Notes: generated by a model from the letters alone, not told the origin. A stretch of 64,000 bases of DNA from Marinobacter alexandrii (GCA_039984955.1 JBDWTN010000005.1:558001-622000); one strand, 5' to 3'. Positions 37,501 to 51,424 are shown, numbered from the stretch's first letter. Translations and numbers: made by a program.

Positions 37501-40500
37501 AATCCTGTAGCCGCATTATCACCAGTGATATCGTATGTAAATTGGTAATTTCCGTCAATCAAGCTACCACTTATGGTCACAGTTTCATCCGACCCTAAGC
37601 AAATGTCACTTATAGACGCAGCTAGACCAACAATATCAGGGTTCACTTCAATATCAAAATTGGTGGATACAGATAATCCGGAAGCATCACAATTTTCACC
37701 AGTGGTAAACGACACTTCCGTAACGACCACTGTCACATTTCCTGTGTTAGTAATTACAGCATTTGGTATCGTGAATGATCCACTGCCATCGCCACTTGAG
37801 AGTGTTGCCGTTGCTGTCTGACTAGTTGCCGCATTTGCTCCGCTTACATTGTAGGTAAACTGATAGTTTCCATTAGCTAATGTTCCTGTAACATTCACGA
37901 TGGCATCAGAACCATCGCATACATCAGCAACTGAAATTGCTAGTCCTGTTACATTTGGATTCGCTTCTACATTGAATCCGTCTGATACGGAAATTCCAGT
38001 AACATCACAACCTTGTCCTGTGGCATAAGCCACGCCTGTTATTTCCACAGTAGTCGCTCCCGATGCGGAAAGATCTGCAGTTGCAATATTGAAAGTTCCT
38101 GTACCATCACCACTGCTCAAAGTGGCCGATGAAGTAAGTCCTGCTGCAGTATTTACTCCGGTAAGGTTGTACGTGATGATATAATTGCCGTCAACCAAGT
38201 TTCCTGAAAGGCTTGCGATTGCATCCATGTTCAGGCAAGAATTCTGAATGGTAACTCCTAGCCCTGCTGTTACTGGCAATACTTCTATTTCAAAATTTTC
38301 TACCAATGATAGTCCGCTGGCACTGCATGCTTGACCAGTGGTGAATTGTACAGCAGTGATCGTTACTACCATACTTCCAGCATTAGTCAGACTAGCACTT
38401 GGAATCGTGAAAGATCCAGTCCCATCACCAGCCGACAATGTGGTGGTAGCGGTATTTCCAGTCGATGCATTAGCACCAGAAAGATCATAAGTAAACTGGT
38501 ATGCTCCATCAACCAAATTTCCTGAAAGGATTACTGTTGCATTTTCTGTTGGACAGATATTCTGTACTGAAGCTGCAAGTGAATTAATATTTGGATTGTT
38601 TTCTATCGTTACATTTCCGGCTACTGCAAGACCGCTAACGTCACAACCTTGTCCGTCAGTAAATGCAACATCTGTTATGGTGATGGTAGAAGTTCCGGTT
38701 GTTGAGAGGTCAGTTCCTGAAACTGCGAAAGAACCCGCTCCACTTCCACCAGTTATTGTACCAGTAGAGGTCAGTCCTGTTGCAGTATTTGCGCCGCTCA
38801 AGTTGTAGGTAAACTGATAGGAACCATCAACTAACATTCCAGTGACTTGAGCTGTCGCATCATCACCTCCACAGATATCTGCAAATGAGATAGCAAGTCC
38901 AGTCGTTAGTGGATTGTCTTCCACATCAAAACTATTTGTAATTGTTAATCCAGTAACATCGCAAAGCTGCCCCGTGGTAAAAGCCACTGATGTGATCGTG
39001 ATATTGGTTGTCCCATCGTTGGAAATGCTCGCCGTTGGAATTGTAAAACTCGTATTTCCATCTCCTCCTGATACGGAAGCTGTAGCTGTCAAACCAGTGG
39101 CAGTGTTAGTTCCTGTCAAATCGTAAGTAAACAAGTAAGATCCGTTGATCAGATTACTCACAATATTAGCGGTTGCATCATCTCCATTGCACTCATTACC
39201 AACAGCAACTGTCATTCCTGTTGTCAGTGGATTTACTTCAATGGCTAGCGAGTTTGAAACGCTTAGTCCATTGACTATACATGATTCACCTGTTGTGAAT
39301 TGAATTTCTGTAATTGTAACTGTTGTTGTTCCTGTGCTAGGAATATTAGCTGAAGGAACTGTGAATGAGCCTGTTCCATCTCCACTTGATAAAGTTGTGT
39401 TGGCTGTTAAGCCCGTCACTACATTTTGCCCACTTAGGCTATAAGTTATTTGGTAAGCTCCGTCAGTTAAGTTTCCAGTAATTGCAGCTGTTCCATTGTC
39501 TCCTTCACAGATATCTGCCAATGAGATCGCTAACAAATTAACGTTAGGGTTAGCTTCTACATCGAAGTTATCGGTCACCGAAAGGCTTCCAACTGTGCAG
39601 TTTTCGCCTGTTGTAAACGCTACATCTGTAATCGTAATCGTCGTATTCCCAGTTGATCCAAGATTTGCGGTTGGAATCATAAATGATCCTGTTCCATCTC
39701 CGTTGGAAAGTATTGCTGATGCTGTTAAACCTATTGCAGCATTTGGTGCGGAAAGGTCATATGTGAATTGGTAATCACCATCAATGAGTGCACCAGTTAA
39801 AGAAGCAGTAGCATCTGCATTCTCACAAATATTTCCAATTGAAACTGTCAGCCCTGCCGCATTGGGCGCAACTTCCACATCAAAGGAATTTGCAACACTT
39901 AGTCCTGCAGCTGCACATCCCTGTCCTGTTGTAAAATCTATGTCTGTGATTGTAACCGTTGTAGTTCCAGTTGATCCAAGACTCGCAGATGGGATTGTGA
40001 AAGTTCCTGTACCGTCTCCCGTACTTAAAGTGCTGGTAGCGGCTAATCCTGTTGACGTATTTGAGCCAGATAAATCATAGGTGAACTGATATGCTCCATC
40101 AATCAAACCTCCTGTCAGGCTTACGGTAGCATCATCACCGGGACATGTATTTTGAATTGTAAATGCCAGCCCAGTTGTGATTGGCAGGGGTTCTATTGTA
40201 AGTACAGTATTTGTACTAACACCTCCAGTAGTAGGACAGTTTTGACCTCCATTTACATTCACTTCAGTCACCGTGACTGTTGTGTTTCCATCATTTGGAA
40301 TACTCGCTGATGGAATTGTGAATGTACCTGATCCATCTCCTGCACTTAATGTGGTAGTTGCCGTAAGATCCGTAGCGGTGTTAGCTCCTGATAAATCGAA
40401 TGTTATAATGTAACCACCATCAGCTAGACCACTAGTGATATCAATAATCCCATTTTCATTCTGACAAACATTTCCTGCACTTGCCACAGCGAAAGTTCCT

Positions 40501-43500
40501 ACATCAGGCAATGCTTCTACATCAAATGCAGCGTTTGATGTCAATCCGGTTACGTCACAACTTTGCCCCATAGTGAACTGTACATCAGTAATGGTAACAG
40601 TTGTTGTACCAGTGTTAGAAATGTTGGCTGTTGGGATAGTGAATGATCCACTTCCATCGCCATCACTTAATGCACTCGTAGCTGTTAAGCCAGTTGCTGC
40701 ATTTGGTGCTGAGAGGTCATAAGTAAATTGATATGAACCGTTCGCTAATGTGCTGGTGATATTTACCGTAGCATCATTGCCATCGCACACATCATTTACT
40801 ACCAGATTAAGCGTTGAAACATCAGGAAGCTCTTCTATATCAAAGTTATTGATGACCAACAGGCTTTCAGCACTACACATTTGCCCTGTTGTGAATGACA
40901 CGCCTGTGATTATCACATTGGTGTTTCCATTAGAACCAAGATTGGCCGAAGGGACAGTAAACGAACCTGTTCCATCTCCACTACTGAAGGTACCAGTAGC
41001 TGTGAGCCCACTGGCAGAATTGCTGCCACTTAAATTATATGTAAACTCATAGCTGCCGTCAATCAGATTTCCAGAAATGCTTGCAGTTGCATTTTCACCT
41101 AAACAAATATCACCTATGCTTACAGCCAGCCCTGTTGTCACTGGGGTAGTTTCAATGATAAAACTACTAGCCGCACTTAATCCTCCTTGGGTACACATCT
41201 GACCAGTGGTATATGTCACATCTGTAATCGTTATCGTTGTGTTTCCAGTATTTGAAAGATTGATATTATCAATTTCAAAACTTCCAATCCCTCCAGTTAT
41301 AGATACAGCCGAAGTTGTCAGGCTTGCGGCTGTATTGCTACCTGAAAGATCATATTCGATTATGTAGCTTCCTGTTGCTAAGGAACCGGTAAGATTCACC
41401 ATTGCATCCTCACCAGGACAAATGTCTCCTATATTCAAGTTCAGCGTAGTTGTAACAGGAAGTGGCTCTACCTCGAAAGTATTGTTCACCGTCAAACCAG
41501 TCATCTCACAGAGTTGACCAGTAGTGTAAGCAACAGAGGTAACAGCTAGTGTTGTAGTACCAACGTTCCCAAGATTGCCACTAGGGACAGTAATGTCAAA
41601 GTTACCGTCACTGGTCGTCAATGTTTCATTGTGAGTTAGTCCAGTCGCTGTATTTGCACCACTTAAGTTGTATGTTACCAAATATGATCCATTTAATAGG
41701 TTACTTGTTACTGAGGCGGTTGTTGATTCATCCACACATACATCTCCAATGGTCACGGTCATCCCCGCTGTAATTGGATCCGGCTCTACATTGAAAGAGG
41801 TGGAAGTAGCAGGCAAACTCGTTGTGGAACATGTGGAACCAGATGGAATATTCACATCTGTAACGGTAATGGTGGTATTGCCATCATTAGGTAAATCTGT
41901 TCCAAGTATTGTAAAGGACCCTGTTCCATCTCCACTAGACAAGACTGCTGTGGATGTCACATCTGAAGCATTGTTTGCTCCACTAAGGTCATAGGTAAAG
42001 ATGTATGTTCCATCAACTAATGAACCTGTAACACTTACAGTAGCCGCATTATCCTCACATACATCTCCCGACGTAATCCCTAATGTAGTAGTATTTGGAA
42101 CAGCTTCTACTTCGAATGTGCCGTCGACTGAGAGCCCAGACACACTACATTGCTGACCCGTAGTATAAGCCACAGTTTCAATAGTCAGAATAGTTGTCCC
42201 ATCGGAGGATAGATTGGCACCATCTACTATAAATGAGCCCGTTCCATCTCCATTGGAAAGTATGGTCGTAGCAGTGAATCCAATACCTCCGTTAGCTCCT
42301 GCCAATCCATAGGTGATTTCGTATGAACCATCTAGCAAGTTTCCACTAATCGCAGCAGTAGCGTCCTCTCCTGAACAAACGTCTGCAATTGACACAACAA
42401 GGCTAGCTGTCAAAGGGTCTGGCTCTACTTCAAAACTGCCAGCTGCCGTAAGATTGGTACTACACAATTGTCCCGTGGTGAATGCTACAGAAGTGATTGC
42501 TAATGTAGTGGTTCCTGTATTGGCCAGATTCCCAGCAGAAACTGAAAAAGAAGTATTTCCATCTCCAGAAGAAATAGTAGAATTAGCAGTAAGACCTGTC
42601 GCGGTATTAGCTCCACTCAAATTATATGTAAATTGATAAGATCCATCAATCAAATTACTAGTGACATTGGCTGTCACTCCGTTACTTTCGCAAACATCTG
42701 AAATGGAAACTCCTAGTCCTGTGGATATTGGGTTATTTTCTATTGTAAATGCATCAGCAACACTCAATCCTTCTACCTCGCATAGCTGGCCAGTTGTATT
42801 GGCTATTTCTGTAATGCTAACTGTTGTCGACCCGGTGTTGGGAAGATTCCCAGCTGATACCGTAAAGTCATCATCACCTCCAGCGGTTGTTATTGAAGCA
42901 GTCAATCCACTTGCGATGTTTGCTCCAGAAATGTTATAGGTCACTGTGTATGTGCCATCAGCGAGCGAGCCAGACACACTTGCTGTTGCGTCATCTCCAA
43001 GGCAAATATCTCCTAGACTTACTGCAAGGCCAGTCGTTACTGGGTCAGCTTCTACTGTAAAAGAATTAGAGGTGGTTAAACTACCAACTGAACACATTTG
43101 TCCACTTGTAAATAGTATGTCTGTGATCGTGACAGTAGTTGCTCCGGAAACAGGAAGATCAGTACCCGCAATTGTAAACGAACCTGTACCGTCCCCATTG
43201 GTCAATGAAGCCGCAGCAGTAAGACCAGTCACCGCATTTGGAGCTGATAGATCGTAAGTAAATTGGTAATTCCCATCAATTAAAGCTCCCGTAATATTTA
43301 CAGTTGCGTCATCTGATTGGCATGTATTACCAATCGTTATTCCTAAGCCTGTCACATCTGGATTAGGCTCTACGTCAAAATTGTCAGAAACAGAAAGACT
43401 AGTTACCTCACATCCTGCACCGCTATTAAACGCTACTTCAGAAATAACAAAGACATTTGATCCATCATTTGGTATACTCGCCGTTGGAATTGTGAATGTA

Positions 43501-46500
43501 CCATCTCCGCCAACTGTCATTGCAGTGGCAGTTGCGTTGGAAACACTATTAGCTCCACTTATACTGTAAGTAAAGACATAAGTACCATCAGAAAGTGAAC
43601 CACTAATAGTTGCCGTATTGTCTGATCCTTCACAAATATTTCCAAGACTTACAGCTAGTCCTCCTGTGTTTGGTGTATTTTCAAGTAAAATCTCACCCGC
43701 ATTAGTCATTACAGCACTACACTCGGTTGTTGTTACTATCAATTGATATTGATTCCCAACTAAGCCTACTGGGTTGAAAATGGTCAGAATTTCCGAGCTA
43801 CTACCACTGTATGTGGCATTATCAGATAGATTTGAAAAACCACCTCCTGCATCTTCTTGCCATTGGAAGTTTAATGTTCCAGAACCAGGATTTGAGATCT
43901 CTGGAATAAACTGAACAATAGAAGCATCGCTACAGATGGTTTGGTCAGAAACATTCGTATCGATAGTAATTGGCCCTTCCACGGTTACTGTAACCAAGGT
44001 TGACATTTCTATCGCATCACAACTAGCTCCATCGCTATCTGTTAGTGTTGATTGTGCAAGAACATTGTATGTAGTTGTGGCTATGGGAGAAACGGTAAAC
44101 GTTTGATTTGCTCCATTCCCTGTAAATACTTCACCACCAATATTTACATTTCCATTATCATCTCTAAGCTGATAAGAAACGTTATTTTCAGTACTCTCTA
44201 ATGTGATTGTCACTGCCTCACTACTGCAAGTAGTTATTTCGTCTTGCGTTATTGTCAGCGAAGTAGTTGGTTGAGGAATCACTGAGACATTAGCCAAATC
44301 AATCAATTCCCTTTCCTGGCATCCTGCTACAGAGGTAGCTGCCGCTAAAATATTATATACCGTATTTATGGTCGGATTAACCGTAAATGTAATATCTCCA
44401 CCTGTACCTGAAACAGGACTTCCTACATCAGAGTCATTACTATTTAATCTCAGTTGATATTCAATCCCCGTTTCTGAGTTTTGAACTGTAATTGTAGCAT
44501 TATCACCAATACAAATAGTTGGATCATCTACAGGTAAGGATGCATTAAACGTTGGTATAGGTGCTACGGTAATAACTCCTGCGTCTACCAATGTTAGAGT
44601 ATTACAAGCTCCTGCGTCCCCGGTAGCAATCGGAGTTACTTCTACGGTATAGGTTTCAGAGCTTGTTGGAGCTGTTATCCCCGTATATGAAATGTTTCCT
44701 CCCGTTCCTGCAAGTGTTTCAACATCTGCGTCTGAGCCATCTACTAACACATAATTATAACCTGATTCTGTGTTTGTTACGGTAAATACTAAATCAGGAG
44801 TAGAACCAGCATCTTCTTCGCAATATTCAAAATCGTTGACAACAAGCGTGGCACTATTATCTGGTGTCTCGATAATTGTAACTGTGGAAACATCTGTTAG
44901 AGCAAATTCACTACATGCACTACTATTCAATGTAGACTGTGCCGTTATTGTGTAAGTAGTTGTGCTAGAAGGAGATGGATTAAAAGATATCGCACTTCCT
45001 GTCCCTGATCTTGTCTGAACGGTGGTACCTGTAGCTCCACCCGTTTTCAACCTGTATGTCGTATTAGCTTCAGAGTCAGAAACATTAATGATTGCCGGAA
45101 GGTCTTCTTCGCATACCGTAGGGTCGCTCACCGTATACGAAATATTCGGTGTTGCAATCACTGTTAATTCAGCATTGTCTGTTAATTGTACTCCGCTACA
45201 AGAAGATCCACTTCCATCTAATAAAGTAGAAGTTGCCAATACATTGTAGGTTGTCGTGGTTAAGGTTCCTGTTGGAATCGTTAATGTGATGTCGCTACCA
45301 GTACCTGGCACAGCAGCGCCTACATTCGTGGTACCATCTCTTAATTGATAGCTCACGTTGGATTCAGAATCTTCTACAATAACACTTGCAAAAGTATCTA
45401 GGTCTTCCTCGCAGACAAATGGATCGCTCACAGTGAGGCCGATATCTGGTGTTGGAATTACTGTGATTGCACCTGTGCCATTTGTCAAAGTCTTGTTACA
45501 TGAATTATTTGAATTATCTGATCTTACTCGTATTCTAAAGCTAAATGTCCCTGAATTTGGAAGCTCCCCTGCTGTAGCCGTTAAAGTCAAATCACCCGTT
45601 ACTCCTGGAGTGGATTGATCAATTAAAGCATTACCATTACCGGTATCTTCTAGACGATACCTATTTCCTGCTTGAGCGTTTTCGATCGTAATAGTCCAGG
45701 CATCTCCATTACATACATCTCCGTCATTATCCACTGTCAGTGTGAGGTCAGGAATCGCATCAATTGTTGCAGCTTGTGCTCCATAGAGTTCCACGCAAGT
45801 TGTTCCGCCTCCAGCAGTTTGATCATTTGTTACTCTTACCTGAAAATTGAACGTCTCTGATCCGGTAGTTCCTACATTATCCGGCAAATCAGTTTCATCA
45901 ACTACTAAATCTATGCTGTTGCCATCTCCATTTCCTGAAGCCACAACAGCATTCGCATTGTCTGTATCCAACACTTCGTAGAGGTATCCATTTTCGGAAT
46001 TGGGAACTGTTATTGTTAGATCATCATCATCACATCTGGTTGCATCAAAAGTTGGTGTGTTTGTTGTAACTGGATTGTCAGTTACATTAATTTCAACTGC
46101 ATTAGATGTTTCTTCACAGCTATTCCCAGAAGTTGCCACTCTTCTGTACCAGGTAGTTTCTGAGAGAATAGGCGGATCGAAGCTTTGGCTGACGGACGCA
46201 ATATCAGAAAACCCAGTAATTCCGCTTGTTGTACTGGATTGCCATTGATATATAAAACTACCGCCTCCGCCTGTAGGTACTGTTCCTGTAATTTGAGCTG
46301 GATCATCGTCCGAACAAACAGTTGCTGCACCTGAGATGGTATTGTTAGCAATTTGCGCCAGCACCGTGATTGTCACCGTATTGGAGAAAGCTTCTGTGCA
46401 GACACCACTAACTACTCTTACTCTGTAGAAAGTGGTTTCTGTTAGGTTTGAGTATGATTCCGTATTACTAGTGTTTGCAATAATAGTTGGTGAACTGAAG

Positions 46501-49500
46501 CCGGCATTGTCATCTGATTGCCACTCCTGGATGCTTCCAACTACACCAGAAACTGATAATGTACCGCTGTTATCTCCAAAGCATTCTGTAGCAGTTCCCA
46601 CTACTGTACCTCCATCACTTGCAGGATCTGTAATTACAGTAAAGACGGCACTTTCATTCAAGCAAGATCCTGAATTCACTACTCTTCTATAGTAGGTTGT
46701 TGTCTGAGCTGAAGGACTAGTTGCAACAACTGTGTAGTCTTCTTGATTGTTGGTACCAGGGGCATCACTAAAATTCGTATTATCGAAACTTTGCTCCCAA
46801 AGAAAAGTGTATCCACTATCTCCACCTGATAATGTACCTGCTGTGCCATCTCCATCAAGAGTAGGCGTATCACCCGCACAAATAGTCTGTGAACCTCCTA
46901 CTGTATTATCGGTAAGTGCTTGAAGTATTTCAACCATGATCGTGGTGGTCTCCTCACACCCAACCTCCGTGGTGATAGTCATTGAAACGGTATAGTTTCC
47001 TTGAGTAGTAAATGTATGCGTTGGGTTGGGGAAAAATCCATCCATAATTGGAGATCCATCGCCAAAATCCCACATATAGTTAGTTATTGGAAATCTATTA
47101 TCATTCAACCCTCCATCAGCCTGCGTATCATCCGTAAACTGAACTTCCACATCCTCACACCCATTCCCAGTTAAAGTTTCAAAAGAAAATGTAGGAGTCG
47201 GTTTTTCACTGATAACAATTGGAACCGGAATACCATCTCCGTCTAGTTTTTTGTATTGAAATGAACCACATGATCCTACTTGGGTCACATCATCTGTTAA
47301 AGTGAGTACGGGGACAAATGTTCCTGTTACAGTATATGTATGAGTAAATGTCAATGGATCTGTAGGATTCAATACATCGGGGAAAACCACTTGATCTACA
47401 TTCCCATCACCATAGTCCATAGCAGCCACTTTGGTATCTACCAATCCTGTAATCGTGAATGTTACTTCTGGATCACCAGGACTTGCTAAACAAGCAGTAT
47501 CAGGAGCATATTCAAACGTATCAAAATAAGGACCATCTACACTTGCTGAAGCTGTTTGAACAGTTGTTGTCTCACAACCGCCTGCGCTGGTTGTTGTTAA
47601 TGAAACATCATATTCTCCAGGAAATAAGTATCGATGGGAAGGGTTTTCTTCAGTCGAAGTATTTCCATCACCAAAATTCCATACATAAGAAACTGCATCT
47701 ACCGAGCTATTGGTGAAGCTTGCGAGTGTAGGTGCACACCCCAGACCTGTAGGTACAATGAAAGAAGAGTTTGGTTCATATATCTCAACCGTCTCAGAAT
47801 ACATCCCCGTACAATCATCGCTAGTCGTTAAGGTCATTGAAACCGTTTTTGTATCACTATTTGGAGCTGACGCATTAGCACCATAGGTAACATTGTGAGG
47901 ACCAGCACCGATCGCTGTTGCGGGAGACGCATTGGCACCAAAGTCCCACGCATAAGAAGCAATTGTGCCAACATCTGCAGTAGAGTTATCTGTAAATGTG
48001 ATGGTTTCACTTGAACAAAATGAAGTTACAGTTGTCACATTAAAATCTGCTACAATGTCTGGGACTTGCACATCCACTGTATTGACTGTAGTTACCGAAC
48101 ATCCTTCATCATCTGTAACAGTAAGTGTTACCGTTTTAGTACCAGAAGTAGAATACGTAACATCGATTGGATTTTCATTAGCTACATTGGCTGTAGCAGG
48201 TGACGCGCCTGTTCCAAAATCCCAAACATAACTCACATTTGTATTGTCATTAGTAACAATCGCAGCAGTACTTGCATCACTAGTGGAAGTAAATGTAGTA
48301 GGTGAAGAAGGTGCAATACACTGTATAGCATCAGCTATGTCAAAAGTTGGTATTGGTCCCTTAACATCCAGATAATCTGTTCTTGTCAGCGTTCTTTCAC
48401 AACCATTCGCTTCAACCAATGTTAGTGTGATGGTTTTCAAGCCCGGTGTTGAATAGGCAACCGTTTGAGAAGCGGTTGTAGTTACAGAGGTTGTAGCAGG
48501 AGTTGCTCCAGAACCAAAGTTCCAATTATAAGTTATCCCTCCAGAGGTATTGGTATTTGAGTTATTGGTAAAAATAATGTCTTGATTAAGGCAAGCTTGT
48601 TGTCCCAAAGATTCAATTCCATCGTCAGCAGTAAAGTCTACTGCGCCAGTAGAGATATTGACGGTTTGTGAAAAAGTATCCGTACAACCTGTTGTCGTAT
48701 TGTTTACTGTCAGTACTACCGTATAATCTCCAACTGCAGCATAAGTATGTAATGTTGATGGATCTGCGCCTGTAGTAAATCCACCACCTGATGGCTCAAT
48801 GTTTCCATCTCCAAAATTCCATCGATATTGTTCTACTCCAGTGCTCCCTGTCGCATCAAAATTGTATGCAGTCCCAGTAGGATCAGAACATAAGAAAGCA
48901 TCTCCTCCGGCATCAGAAGTAAACTCCGCATGAGGCTCTAAAACAGTAATGATATGGTCTGTTTCTCCACTCGAGCAGCCTCTACTAAACACTTCTAGTG
49001 TCACCGTATACATAGCAGGAAGGTCAAAAGATCGGCTAAAATCTTGAGGCGTGCCTTGGTATTCGGCAGCTCCATCTACCGACCAAATCACACTATCAAT
49101 GGGTGTTCCTCCATCGGTAGAGGCATTTATAAACGTAGTAGTGGTTTCCACACACTCATCTGGGTCTGCAGTGATAATTGCCGTAGGCATATCTCCCCTT
49201 TCCACTGCTTCTAGAACTGTAGTTGTAGCAGTACATCCATCCGCAGTGGTGATCGTAAGAATTACATCATAGATCCCAACTGCCGTATAATTATGACTTA
49301 CTGTAGATGTTGCATTGGTGGGGGAAGTATTTCCATCGCCAAAATTCCAGGCATAATTGGTAATAGCCGCATTTCCTGTTGGAAAGCTATTGGTGGAAGT
49401 AGATGCATCAAACTCCGCCAGTACTCCTATACATCCTTCTTCTCCTGTAGTCACTACAAAATCTGGAACGGGGAAAGCTATTTCCACAGTTGTTGTCGCT

Positions 49501-50897
49501 GTTTCAAGACAGCCATCTGCTGTAGTAGTCCTCAACAAGGCGGTGTAGGTTCCTTCACCAGCATAGGTAAATGAAGCGGTATTTGATGTACCAGACTCAT
49601 CAAACCCTCCATCGTTTAAAAAATCCCATTCATAAAGTGTCGCTCCTGGTGTTCCAGTAAACGTAACCTCATAATCCTGACAGCTGTTTGCTTGATCGGC
49701 TGTTATTACAGTTTCTAATATTGGAAATACCATTACTGCGTTTGGAACTAATTCGGTCTCTTCACAACCGTTGCTAAATGTCACGGTTAATGAAACATCA
49801 TATGTTCCGCCAGCTGGATCTGTGTATATATGCGTTGGATCTTCGAGCGTGCTTGTATTTCCATCTCCAAAGTCCCATGCAAAAACAGCAGGCAATCCTC
49901 CGTTTCCATCAATTGAAATATTTGTAAATGAGACAGCTTCTGACACAGCACATAAGCTGGTCACATCTTGCGTGAATGAGGTGGTATTATCCTCCAGGCT
50001 GATTGTTTGGGTAATTACATCTTCACATGCTCCAGGAGAAGTCGTTACTGTAAGCATGACGTCATAGGTTCCAGCTGCTGAAAACACCAGTGTAGGATTC
50101 TGTAACGTACTAGAAGCTACCACAACTCCCGGTGCACTTTGCTCTACAGCTTCCCATTCCCAAAAAGCAATGCTGTTATCTGCAACAGTTGAAGCATCAG
50201 TAAAATCAATAGATATAGGGAAATCACAAATTGTAGGAGGTGTAAAGGAAAAGGCTGCAGTAGGTTCTGCATGAACAGTTACCGCTTGAATTTCAAAATA
50301 ATTTTGTGTACAACCGTTTACATCGATTACCTGAAGAAAAATATCATAAGTACCATTAGCAGTATATGTGTGTGTTACATCTCCATCTGATCCTCCTCCA
50401 GCCGTTAACATTAGATCTCCAGTACCATCGCCGAAGTTCCAAATCCATGTGTCTATTGCTACTCCACCTGTTGGAACTGAACCAGTATATGTAAAAGAAA
50501 AATCAACCATTCCTGATTCCAGACAAGCCTCTGTCTGATCAACAGTAAATTCAGGTTCTGGCTTAGCTGCTATTGTGATTACCTGAGAAGTTAAAATAGA
50601 ACCATTTATGGTTAGTGTGACCGTATAATCTCCGGGTGTGATGTAAGTAGAAGCAGTACTACCATCTGGAGAATCTGTGGGAATATCACCAAAAGCATTT
50701 GGGGTGCCATTTCCGAAATCCCAGTCATAGGAAGTAATTCCTGTTAAGTCATCTATTGTAAAACCAACCACAGTTCCTCCGCAATTGAGATTTGGTGTTG
50801 GGTTTCCTGCAAGACTTGTGGTAAAATCTGCAGATTGACTAAATCCAAAAAATACTAGCAAAAATGCCAGTATGCATGTGAGTAATGATTTCTTCAT
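34506..50897 (-). CDS. Giant SprB-like T9SS adhesin, about 5463 residues
   Basis: Enormous surface protein. After a Sec signal ([20 protein letters not shown]) come about 14 PKD-type units to about residue 1325 (WDFGDG-like motifs), some 10 Ig-like units (1326-2407, [11 protein letters not shown]-type), twenty tandem repeats of about 106 residues (2409-4527), three cadherin/VCBS-like domains (4626-4949), acidic thrombospondin type 3-like repeats with DxDxDG loops (4949-5349), and a type B sorting domain (5366-5463, [41 protein letters not shown]). The acidic loops should bind calcium. The ATG at 50924 lies in a short extension without a signal; 50897 is preferred. It likely acts in adhesion or gliding. 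Confidence 0.93.
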   Translation of the reverse strand: MKKSLLTCILAFLLVFFGFSQSADFTTSLAGNPTPNLNCGGTVVGFTIDDLTGITSYDWDFGNGTPNAFGDIPTDSPDGSTASTYITPGDYTVTLTINGSILTSQVITIAAKPEPEFTVDQTEACLESGMVDFSFTYTGSVPTGGVAIDTWIWNFGDGTGDLMLTAGGGSDGDVTHTYTANGTYDIFLQVIDVNGCTQNYFEIQAVTVHAEPTAAFSFTPPTICDFPISIDFTDASTVADNSIAFWEWEAVEQSAPGVVVASSTLQNPTLVFSAAGTYDVMLTVTTSPGACEDVITQTISLEDNTTSFTQDVTSLCAVSEAVSFTNISIDGNGGLPAVFAWDFGDGNTSTLEDPTHIYTDPAGGTYDVSLTVTFSNGCEETELVPNAVMVFPILETVITADQANSCQDYEVTFTGTPGATLYEWDFLNDGGFDESGTSNTASFTYAGEGTYTALLRTTTADGCLETATTTVEIAFPVPDFVVTTGEEGCIGVLAEFDASTSTNSFPTGNAAITNYAWNFGDGNTSPTNATSTVSHNYTAVGIYDVILTITTADGCTATTTVLEAVERGDMPTAIITADPDECVETTTTFINASTDGGTPIDSVIWSVDGAAEYQGTPQDFSRSFDLPAMYTVTLEVFSRGCSSGETDHIITVLEPHAEFTSDAGGDAFLCSDPTGTAYNFDATGSTGVEQYRWNFGDGNIEPSGGGFTTGADPSTLHTYAAVGDYTVVLTVNNTTTGCTDTFSQTVNISTGAVDFTADDGIESLGQQACLNQDIIFTNNSNTNTSGGITYNWNFGSGATPATTSVTTTASQTVAYSTPGLKTITLTLVEANGCERTLTRTDYLDVKGPIPTFDIADAIQCIAPSSPTTFTSTSDASTAAIVTNDNTNVSYVWDFGTGASPATANVANENPIDVTYSTSGTKTVTLTVTDDEGCSVTTVNTVDVQVPDIVADFNVTTVTSFCSSETITFTDNSTADVGTIASYAWDFGANASPATAIGAGPHNVTYGANASAPNSDTKTVSMTLTTSDDCTGMYSETVEIYEPNSSFIVPTGLGCAPTLASFTNSSVDAVSYVWNFGDGNTSTEENPSHRYLFPGEYDVSLTTTSAGGCETTTVQTASASVDGPYFDTFEYAPDTACLASPGDPEVTFTITGLVDTKVAAMDYGDGNVDQVVFPDVLNPTDPLTFTHTYTVTGTFVPVLTLTDDVTQVGSCGSFQYKKLDGDGIPVPIVISEKPTPTFSFETLTGNGCEDVEVQFTDDTQADGGLNDNRFPITNYMWDFGDGSPIMDGFFPNPTHTFTTQGNYTVSMTITTEVGCEETTTIMVEILQALTDNTVGGSQTICAGDTPTLDGDGTAGTLSGGDSGYTFLWEQSFDNTNFSDAPGTNNQEDYTVVATSPSAQTTTYYRRVVNSGSCLNESAVFTVITDPASDGGTVVGTATECFGDNSGTLSVSGVVGSIQEWQSDDNAGFSSPTIIANTSNTESYSNLTETTFYRVRVVSGVCTEAFSNTVTITVLAQIANNTISGAATVCSDDDPAQITGTVPTGGGGSFIYQWQSSTTSGITGFSDIASVSQSFDPPILSETTWYRRVATSGNSCEETSNAVEINVTDNPVTTNTPTFDATRCDDDDLTITVPNSENGYLYEVLDTDNANAVVASGNGDGNSIDLVVDETDLPDNVGTTGSETFNFQVRVTNDQTAGGGTTCVELYGAQAATIDAIPDLTLTVDNDGDVCNGDAWTITIENAQAGNRYRLEDTGNGNALIDQSTPGVTGDLTLTATAGELPNSGTFSFRIRVRSDNSNNSCNKTLTNGTGAITVIPTPDIGLTVSDPFVCEEDLDTFASVIVEDSESNVSYQLRDGTTNVGAAVPGTGSDITLTIPTGTLTTTTYNVLATSTLLDGSGSSCSGVQLTDNAELTVIATPNISYTVSDPTVCEEDLPAIINVSDSEANTTYRLKTGGATGTTVQTRSGTGSAISFNPSPSSTTTYTITAQSTLNSSACSEFALTDVSTVTIIETPDNSATLVVNDFEYCEEDAGSTPDLVFTVTNTESGYNYVLVDGSDADVETLAGTGGNISYTGITAPTSSETYTVEVTPIATGDAGACNTLTLVDAGVITVAPIPTFNASLPVDDPTICIGDNATITVQNSETGIEYQLRLNSNDSDVGSPVSGTGGDITFTVNPTINTVYNILAAATSVAGCQERELIDLANVSVIPQPTTSLTITQDEITTCSSEAVTITLESTENNVSYQLRDDNGNVNIGGEVFTGNGANQTFTVSPIATTTYNVLAQSTLTDSDGASCDAIEMSTLVTVTVEGPITIDTNVSDQTICSDASIVQFIPEISNPGSGTLNFQWQEDAGGGFSNLSDNATYSGSSSEILTIFNPVGLVGNQYQLIVTTTECSAVMTNAGEILLENTPNTGGLAVSLGNICEGSDNTATISGSLSDGTYVFTYSISGANSVSNATATAMTVGGDGTFTIPTASIPNDGSNVFVISEVAFNSGAGCEVTSLSVSDNFDVEPNPDVTGLGITIGNTCQSDDATVNITGALIDGNYQFTYDLSAPNAVTGLTAAASLTNGDGTGSFTIAGTDLPVSGATTVTITDILFTSGQMCSVGSLTTSNSFTVEADPVTTGLAVSLGDICLGDDATASVSGSLADGTYTVTYNISGANIASGLTASITTAGGDDDFTVSAGNLPNTGSTTVSITEIANTTGQLCEVEGLSVADAFTIENNPISTGLGVSISDVCESNGVTANVTSNLIDGSYQFTYNLSGANTATGLTANSTISSGDGNTSFSVSAGNLANTGTTTLAITSVAFTTGQLCSTNLTAAGSFEVEPDPLTASLVVSIADVCSGEDATAAISGNLLDGSYEITYGLAGANGGIGFTATTILSNGDGTGSFIVDGANLSSDGTTILTIETVAYTTGQQCSVSGLSVDGTFEVEAVPNTTTLGITSGDVCEDNAATVSVTGSLVDGTYIFTYDLSGANNASDVTSTAVLSSGDGTGSFTILGTDLPNDGNTTITVTDVNIPSGSTCSTTSLPATSTSFNVEPDPITAGMTVTIGDVCVDESTTASVTSNLLNGSYLVTYNLSGANTATGLTHNETLTTSDGNFDITVPSGNLGNVGTTTLAVTSVAYTTGQLCEMTGLTVNNTFEVEPLPVTTTLNLNIGDICPGEDAMVNLTGSLATGSYIIEYDLSGSNTAASLTTSAVSITGGIGSFEIDNINLSNTGNTTITITDVTYTTGQMCTQGGLSAASSFIIETTPVTTGLAVSIGDICLGENATASISGNLIDGSYEFTYNLSGSNSASGLTATGTFSSGDGTGSFTVPSANLGSNGNTNVIITGVSFTTGQMCSAESLLVINNFDIEELPDVSTLNLVVNDVCDGNDATVNITSTLANGSYQFTYDLSAPNAATGLTATSALSDGDGSGSFTIPTANISNTGTTTVTITDVQFTMGQSCDVTGLTSNAAFDVEALPDVGTFAVASAGNVCQNENGIIDITSGLADGGYIITFDLSGANTATDLTATTTLSAGDGSGTFTIPSASIPNDGNTTVTVTEVNVNGGQNCPTTGGVSTNTVLTIEPLPITTGLAFTIQNTCPGDDATVSLTGGLIDGAYQFTYDLSGSNTSTGLAATSTLSTGDGTGTFTIPSASLGSTGTTTVTITDIDFTTGQGCAAAGLSVANSFDVEVAPNAAGLTVSIGNICENADATASLTGALIDGDYQFTYDLSAPNAAIGLTASAILSNGDGTGSFMIPTANLGSTGNTTITITDVAFTTGENCTVGSLSVTDNFDVEANPNVNLLAISLADICEGDNGTAAITGNLTDGAYQITYSLSGQNVVTGLTANTTLSSGDGTGSFTVPSANIPSTGTTTVTITEIQFTTGESCIVNGLSVSNSLAIEVNPLTTGMTVAVGNECNGDDATANIVSNLINGSYLFTYDLTGTNTATGLTATASVSGGDGNTSFTIPTASISNDGTTNITITSVAFTTGQLCDVTGLTITNSFDVEDNPLTTGLAISFADICGGDDATAQVTGMLVDGSYQFTYNLSGANTATGLTSTGTITGGSGAGSFAVSGTDLSTTGTSTITITDVAFTDGQGCDVSGLAVAGNVTIENNPNINSLAASVQNICPTENATVILSGNLVDGAYQFTYDLSGANASTGNTATTTLSAGDGTGSFTIPSASLTNAGSMVVTITAVQFTTGQACSASGLSLVENFEIEVLPVTAGLGVTIQNSCLNMDAIASLSGNLVDGNYIITYNLTGVNTAAGLTSSATLSSGDGTGTFNIATADLSASGATTVEITGVAYATGQGCDVTGISVSDGFNVEANPNVTGLAISVADVCDGSDAIVNVTGTLANGNYQFTYNVSGANAATSQTATATLSSGDGSGSFTIPNAVITNTGNVTVVVTEVSFTTGENCDASGLSVSTNFDIEVNPDIVGLAASISDICLGSDETVTISGSLIDGNYQFTYDITGDNAATGLTAIGIFANGDGTGSFDIPAANLTSTGTSSIEITAVEFTNGQSCSATGLSVTSGNFNIGENADVSTLDFTVTSPICSGTASTLTVTGLAASTDFIIGYDNNGTPASQNITTDGSGNAVLNTANLTADGTYTITSIQLGGLATACPVTVSLAAKMVDVGCSPTSADATVSVNEDQTLTFQNSDFAFADPDGDSFEAIILTSLPANGILYYNGVIVTINDITTASEFPDPSLFTFIPEEDANGIAYSAFSFRVKDDSGDADTDQSIDYTITIDVNPIQDEPDVSDVLVSVDEDDVLTFDPTDFTSQYLDAEGTPLSTIRIEDLPNNGTLYFNGVPVVAGQEIDAADIGLLTFEPDENYNGSVNFEWSGSDGTDYSTTPASVVITVNPTNDVPIAEDDDNIASEAVPAVGNVLDNDTDIDGDDLTVTLVPGTGPSEGTLTLNSDGTYTYVPDGGFNGIDSFQYEVCDNGTPQLCTQATVTISVQNTGLDSDGDGIPDNVEVGDDPGNPIDSDGDGTPDYLDLDSDNDGIADEAEAGDDPNNPVDTDGDGTPDYLDTDSDNDGVDDWEESGSGVEPSGMDSDGDGIDDAFEVSLGGPGLNTNPKDSDGDGIDDYRDTDDDGDGIPTEDEDLDGDGDPANDDTDGDGIPNYLDMDDDGDGVSTEDEDINNDGDPTDDDSDGDGIPDYLDDDDDGDGVPTIDEDIDGDGDPTNDDTDGDGIPNYLDEDSDGDGIPDSEEDLDGDGDPTNDDSDGDGIPNYLDMDDDNDGVPTAEEDLDGDGDPTNDDTDGDGIPNYLDTDDDGDGVPTTEEDLDGDGDPTNDDTDGDGTPDYLDTDDDGDGVSTEDEDIDEDGDPTNDDSDGDGTPDYLDDSLDEDGDGKPDELEGTGDCDNDGIPNFLDPDDACQEVPVEIPNVFTPNGDGVNDIFMIEGIEDYPNNIVKIFNRWGNPVFEIEGYNNRDRAWESDTNTGLVLGDKFVPDGTYFYVIDLGDGSKPVSGFVVINR
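34850..36050 (-). repeat. Acidic DxDxDG (thrombospondin type 3-like) repeat block
   Basis: Within the giant gene, about 400 residues of alternating long and short units such as [21 protein letters not shown] and [13 protein letters not shown]; at least nine near-identical ~38-residue units lie between 34,900 and 35,700. They are expected to be stiff when calcium is bound. The DNA units are close in sequence, so the block is prone to copy-number change and to assembly collapse. Confidence 0.85.
37315..43672 (-). repeat. Twenty tandem ~106-residue repeats in the giant adhesin
   Basis: Each unit runs from a [10 protein letters not shown]-like start through a [20 protein letters not shown]-like strand pair, [13 protein letters not shown], a [11 protein letters not shown] strand, FTTGQLCxVxGLSV, to a FDVExNP joint. 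Two cysteines occur in every unit (after I-C and Q-x-C), which suggests one disulfide per repeat. Twenty units were counted, with a degenerate 21st (DVSTLDFTV to VDVGCSP) at the C-terminal side. Units differ in codon use, so the array is not a recent amplification. Confidence 0.88.
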
Positions 50898-51036
50898 AGG
50901 TAGTATCTCTTCAGGTAACAACAATAGAAGTTCTTTAACTTCTATGTTCTGTATATTCGTTGGTTAACTGAAATCACTCGGCGAGTAGAATGTTTCCAGC
51001 GTTTAAGCAATATCCAAAACGGTAACTGGAATACTC

Positions 51037-51051
51037 TACGTGAATCACGTA
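51037..51051. promoter_or_regulatory. Dyad TACGTG-AAT-CACGTA upstream of the giant adhesin gene
   Basis: A perfect 6 bp inverted repeat with a 3 nt centre, about 140 bp upstream of the adhesin start. It could be an operator for the adhesin-porP-porE transcript; no second copy was found in the window. Confidence 0.35.
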
Positions 51052-51153
51052 ATTTTAAATTTTACCTATTCGATCATTAACATATTTAAGTTTCTGCTAT
51101 TCCTTTTAAGAATAAAATATTCTTCTTCATTAAGTGATTTTTATAGAATAATT

Positions 51154-51177
51154 TGAATTTCTTGATCAAGAAATTCA
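51154..51177. repeat. 24 bp perfect palindrome upstream of the giant adhesin gene
   Basis: The two 12 bp arms TGAATTTCTTGA / TCAAGAAATTCA abut directly, so the whole 24 bp reads the same on both strands. It lies about 257 bp before the adhesin start and 16 bp downstream of the tRNA-Glu terminator on that strand. It has no T-tract, so a protein-binding site is likelier than a terminator. The rest of 50898-51192 holds only the dyad at 51037 and AT-rich sequence. Confidence 0.5.
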
Positions 51178-51192
51178 GAAAACCTAAATCAT

Positions 51193-51223
51193 AAAAAAAG
51201 CCTCATACGACATGTATGAGGCT
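51193..51223 (-). terminator. Rho-independent terminator of tRNA-Glu
   Basis: On the minus strand a 9-10 bp stem (GCCTCATAC / GTATGAGGC, 5 nt loop) is followed by seven Ts, 9 bp after the tRNA 3' end. Confidence 0.85.
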
Positions 51224-51231
51224 TAAACTTG

Positions 51232-51303
51232 TAGTCCGTAGGGGAATCGAACCCCTGTTACCAGGATGAAAACCTGGCGTCCTAACCCCTAGACGAACGG
51301 ACC
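51232..51303 (-). tRNA. tRNA-Glu (UUC)
   Basis: The minus strand folds into a cloverleaf: acceptor GGTCCGT / ACGGACT (the first pair is G-U), D-arm GTCTAGGGGTTAGGAC, anticodon stem CCAGG / CCTGG with loop TTTTCAT giving anticodon TTC, and T-arm AGGGG-TTCGATT-CCCCT. The discriminator is A and the CCA end is not encoded (CAA follows). It is a single gene, not part of a cluster here. Confidence 0.95.
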
Positions 51304-51369
51304 ATTGTTTGTTTTGGGAGTGCAAATATAGAATCTCACCACTCTTTTGCAAAGAAGAGAAATAAAAAA

Positions 51370-51390
51370 AGCGAAGATTTTTTCTTCGCT
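51370..51390 (-). terminator. Hairpin terminator after the small membrane protein gene
   Basis: An 8 bp stem (AGCGAAGA / TCTTCGCT) with a 5 nt T loop; on the minus strand seven Ts follow. It lies 35 bp after the stop codon of the 78-residue gene and separates it from tRNA-Glu. Confidence 0.75.
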
Positions 51391-51424
51391 CATTTATTTT
51401 GCCAGATTAATTCTGTTGATTTAA

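Noticed and set aside
34738-50067. Dozens of 60-108 codon antisense frames inside the giant adhesin
   Set aside because: They mirror the low-complexity, repeat-rich coding strand (for example runs around 39.5-43.3 kb recur at the same repeat phase) and have no start context or family.
50898-50924. Nine-residue extension of the adhesin start
   Set aside because: It precedes a normal signal peptide that begins at 50897.
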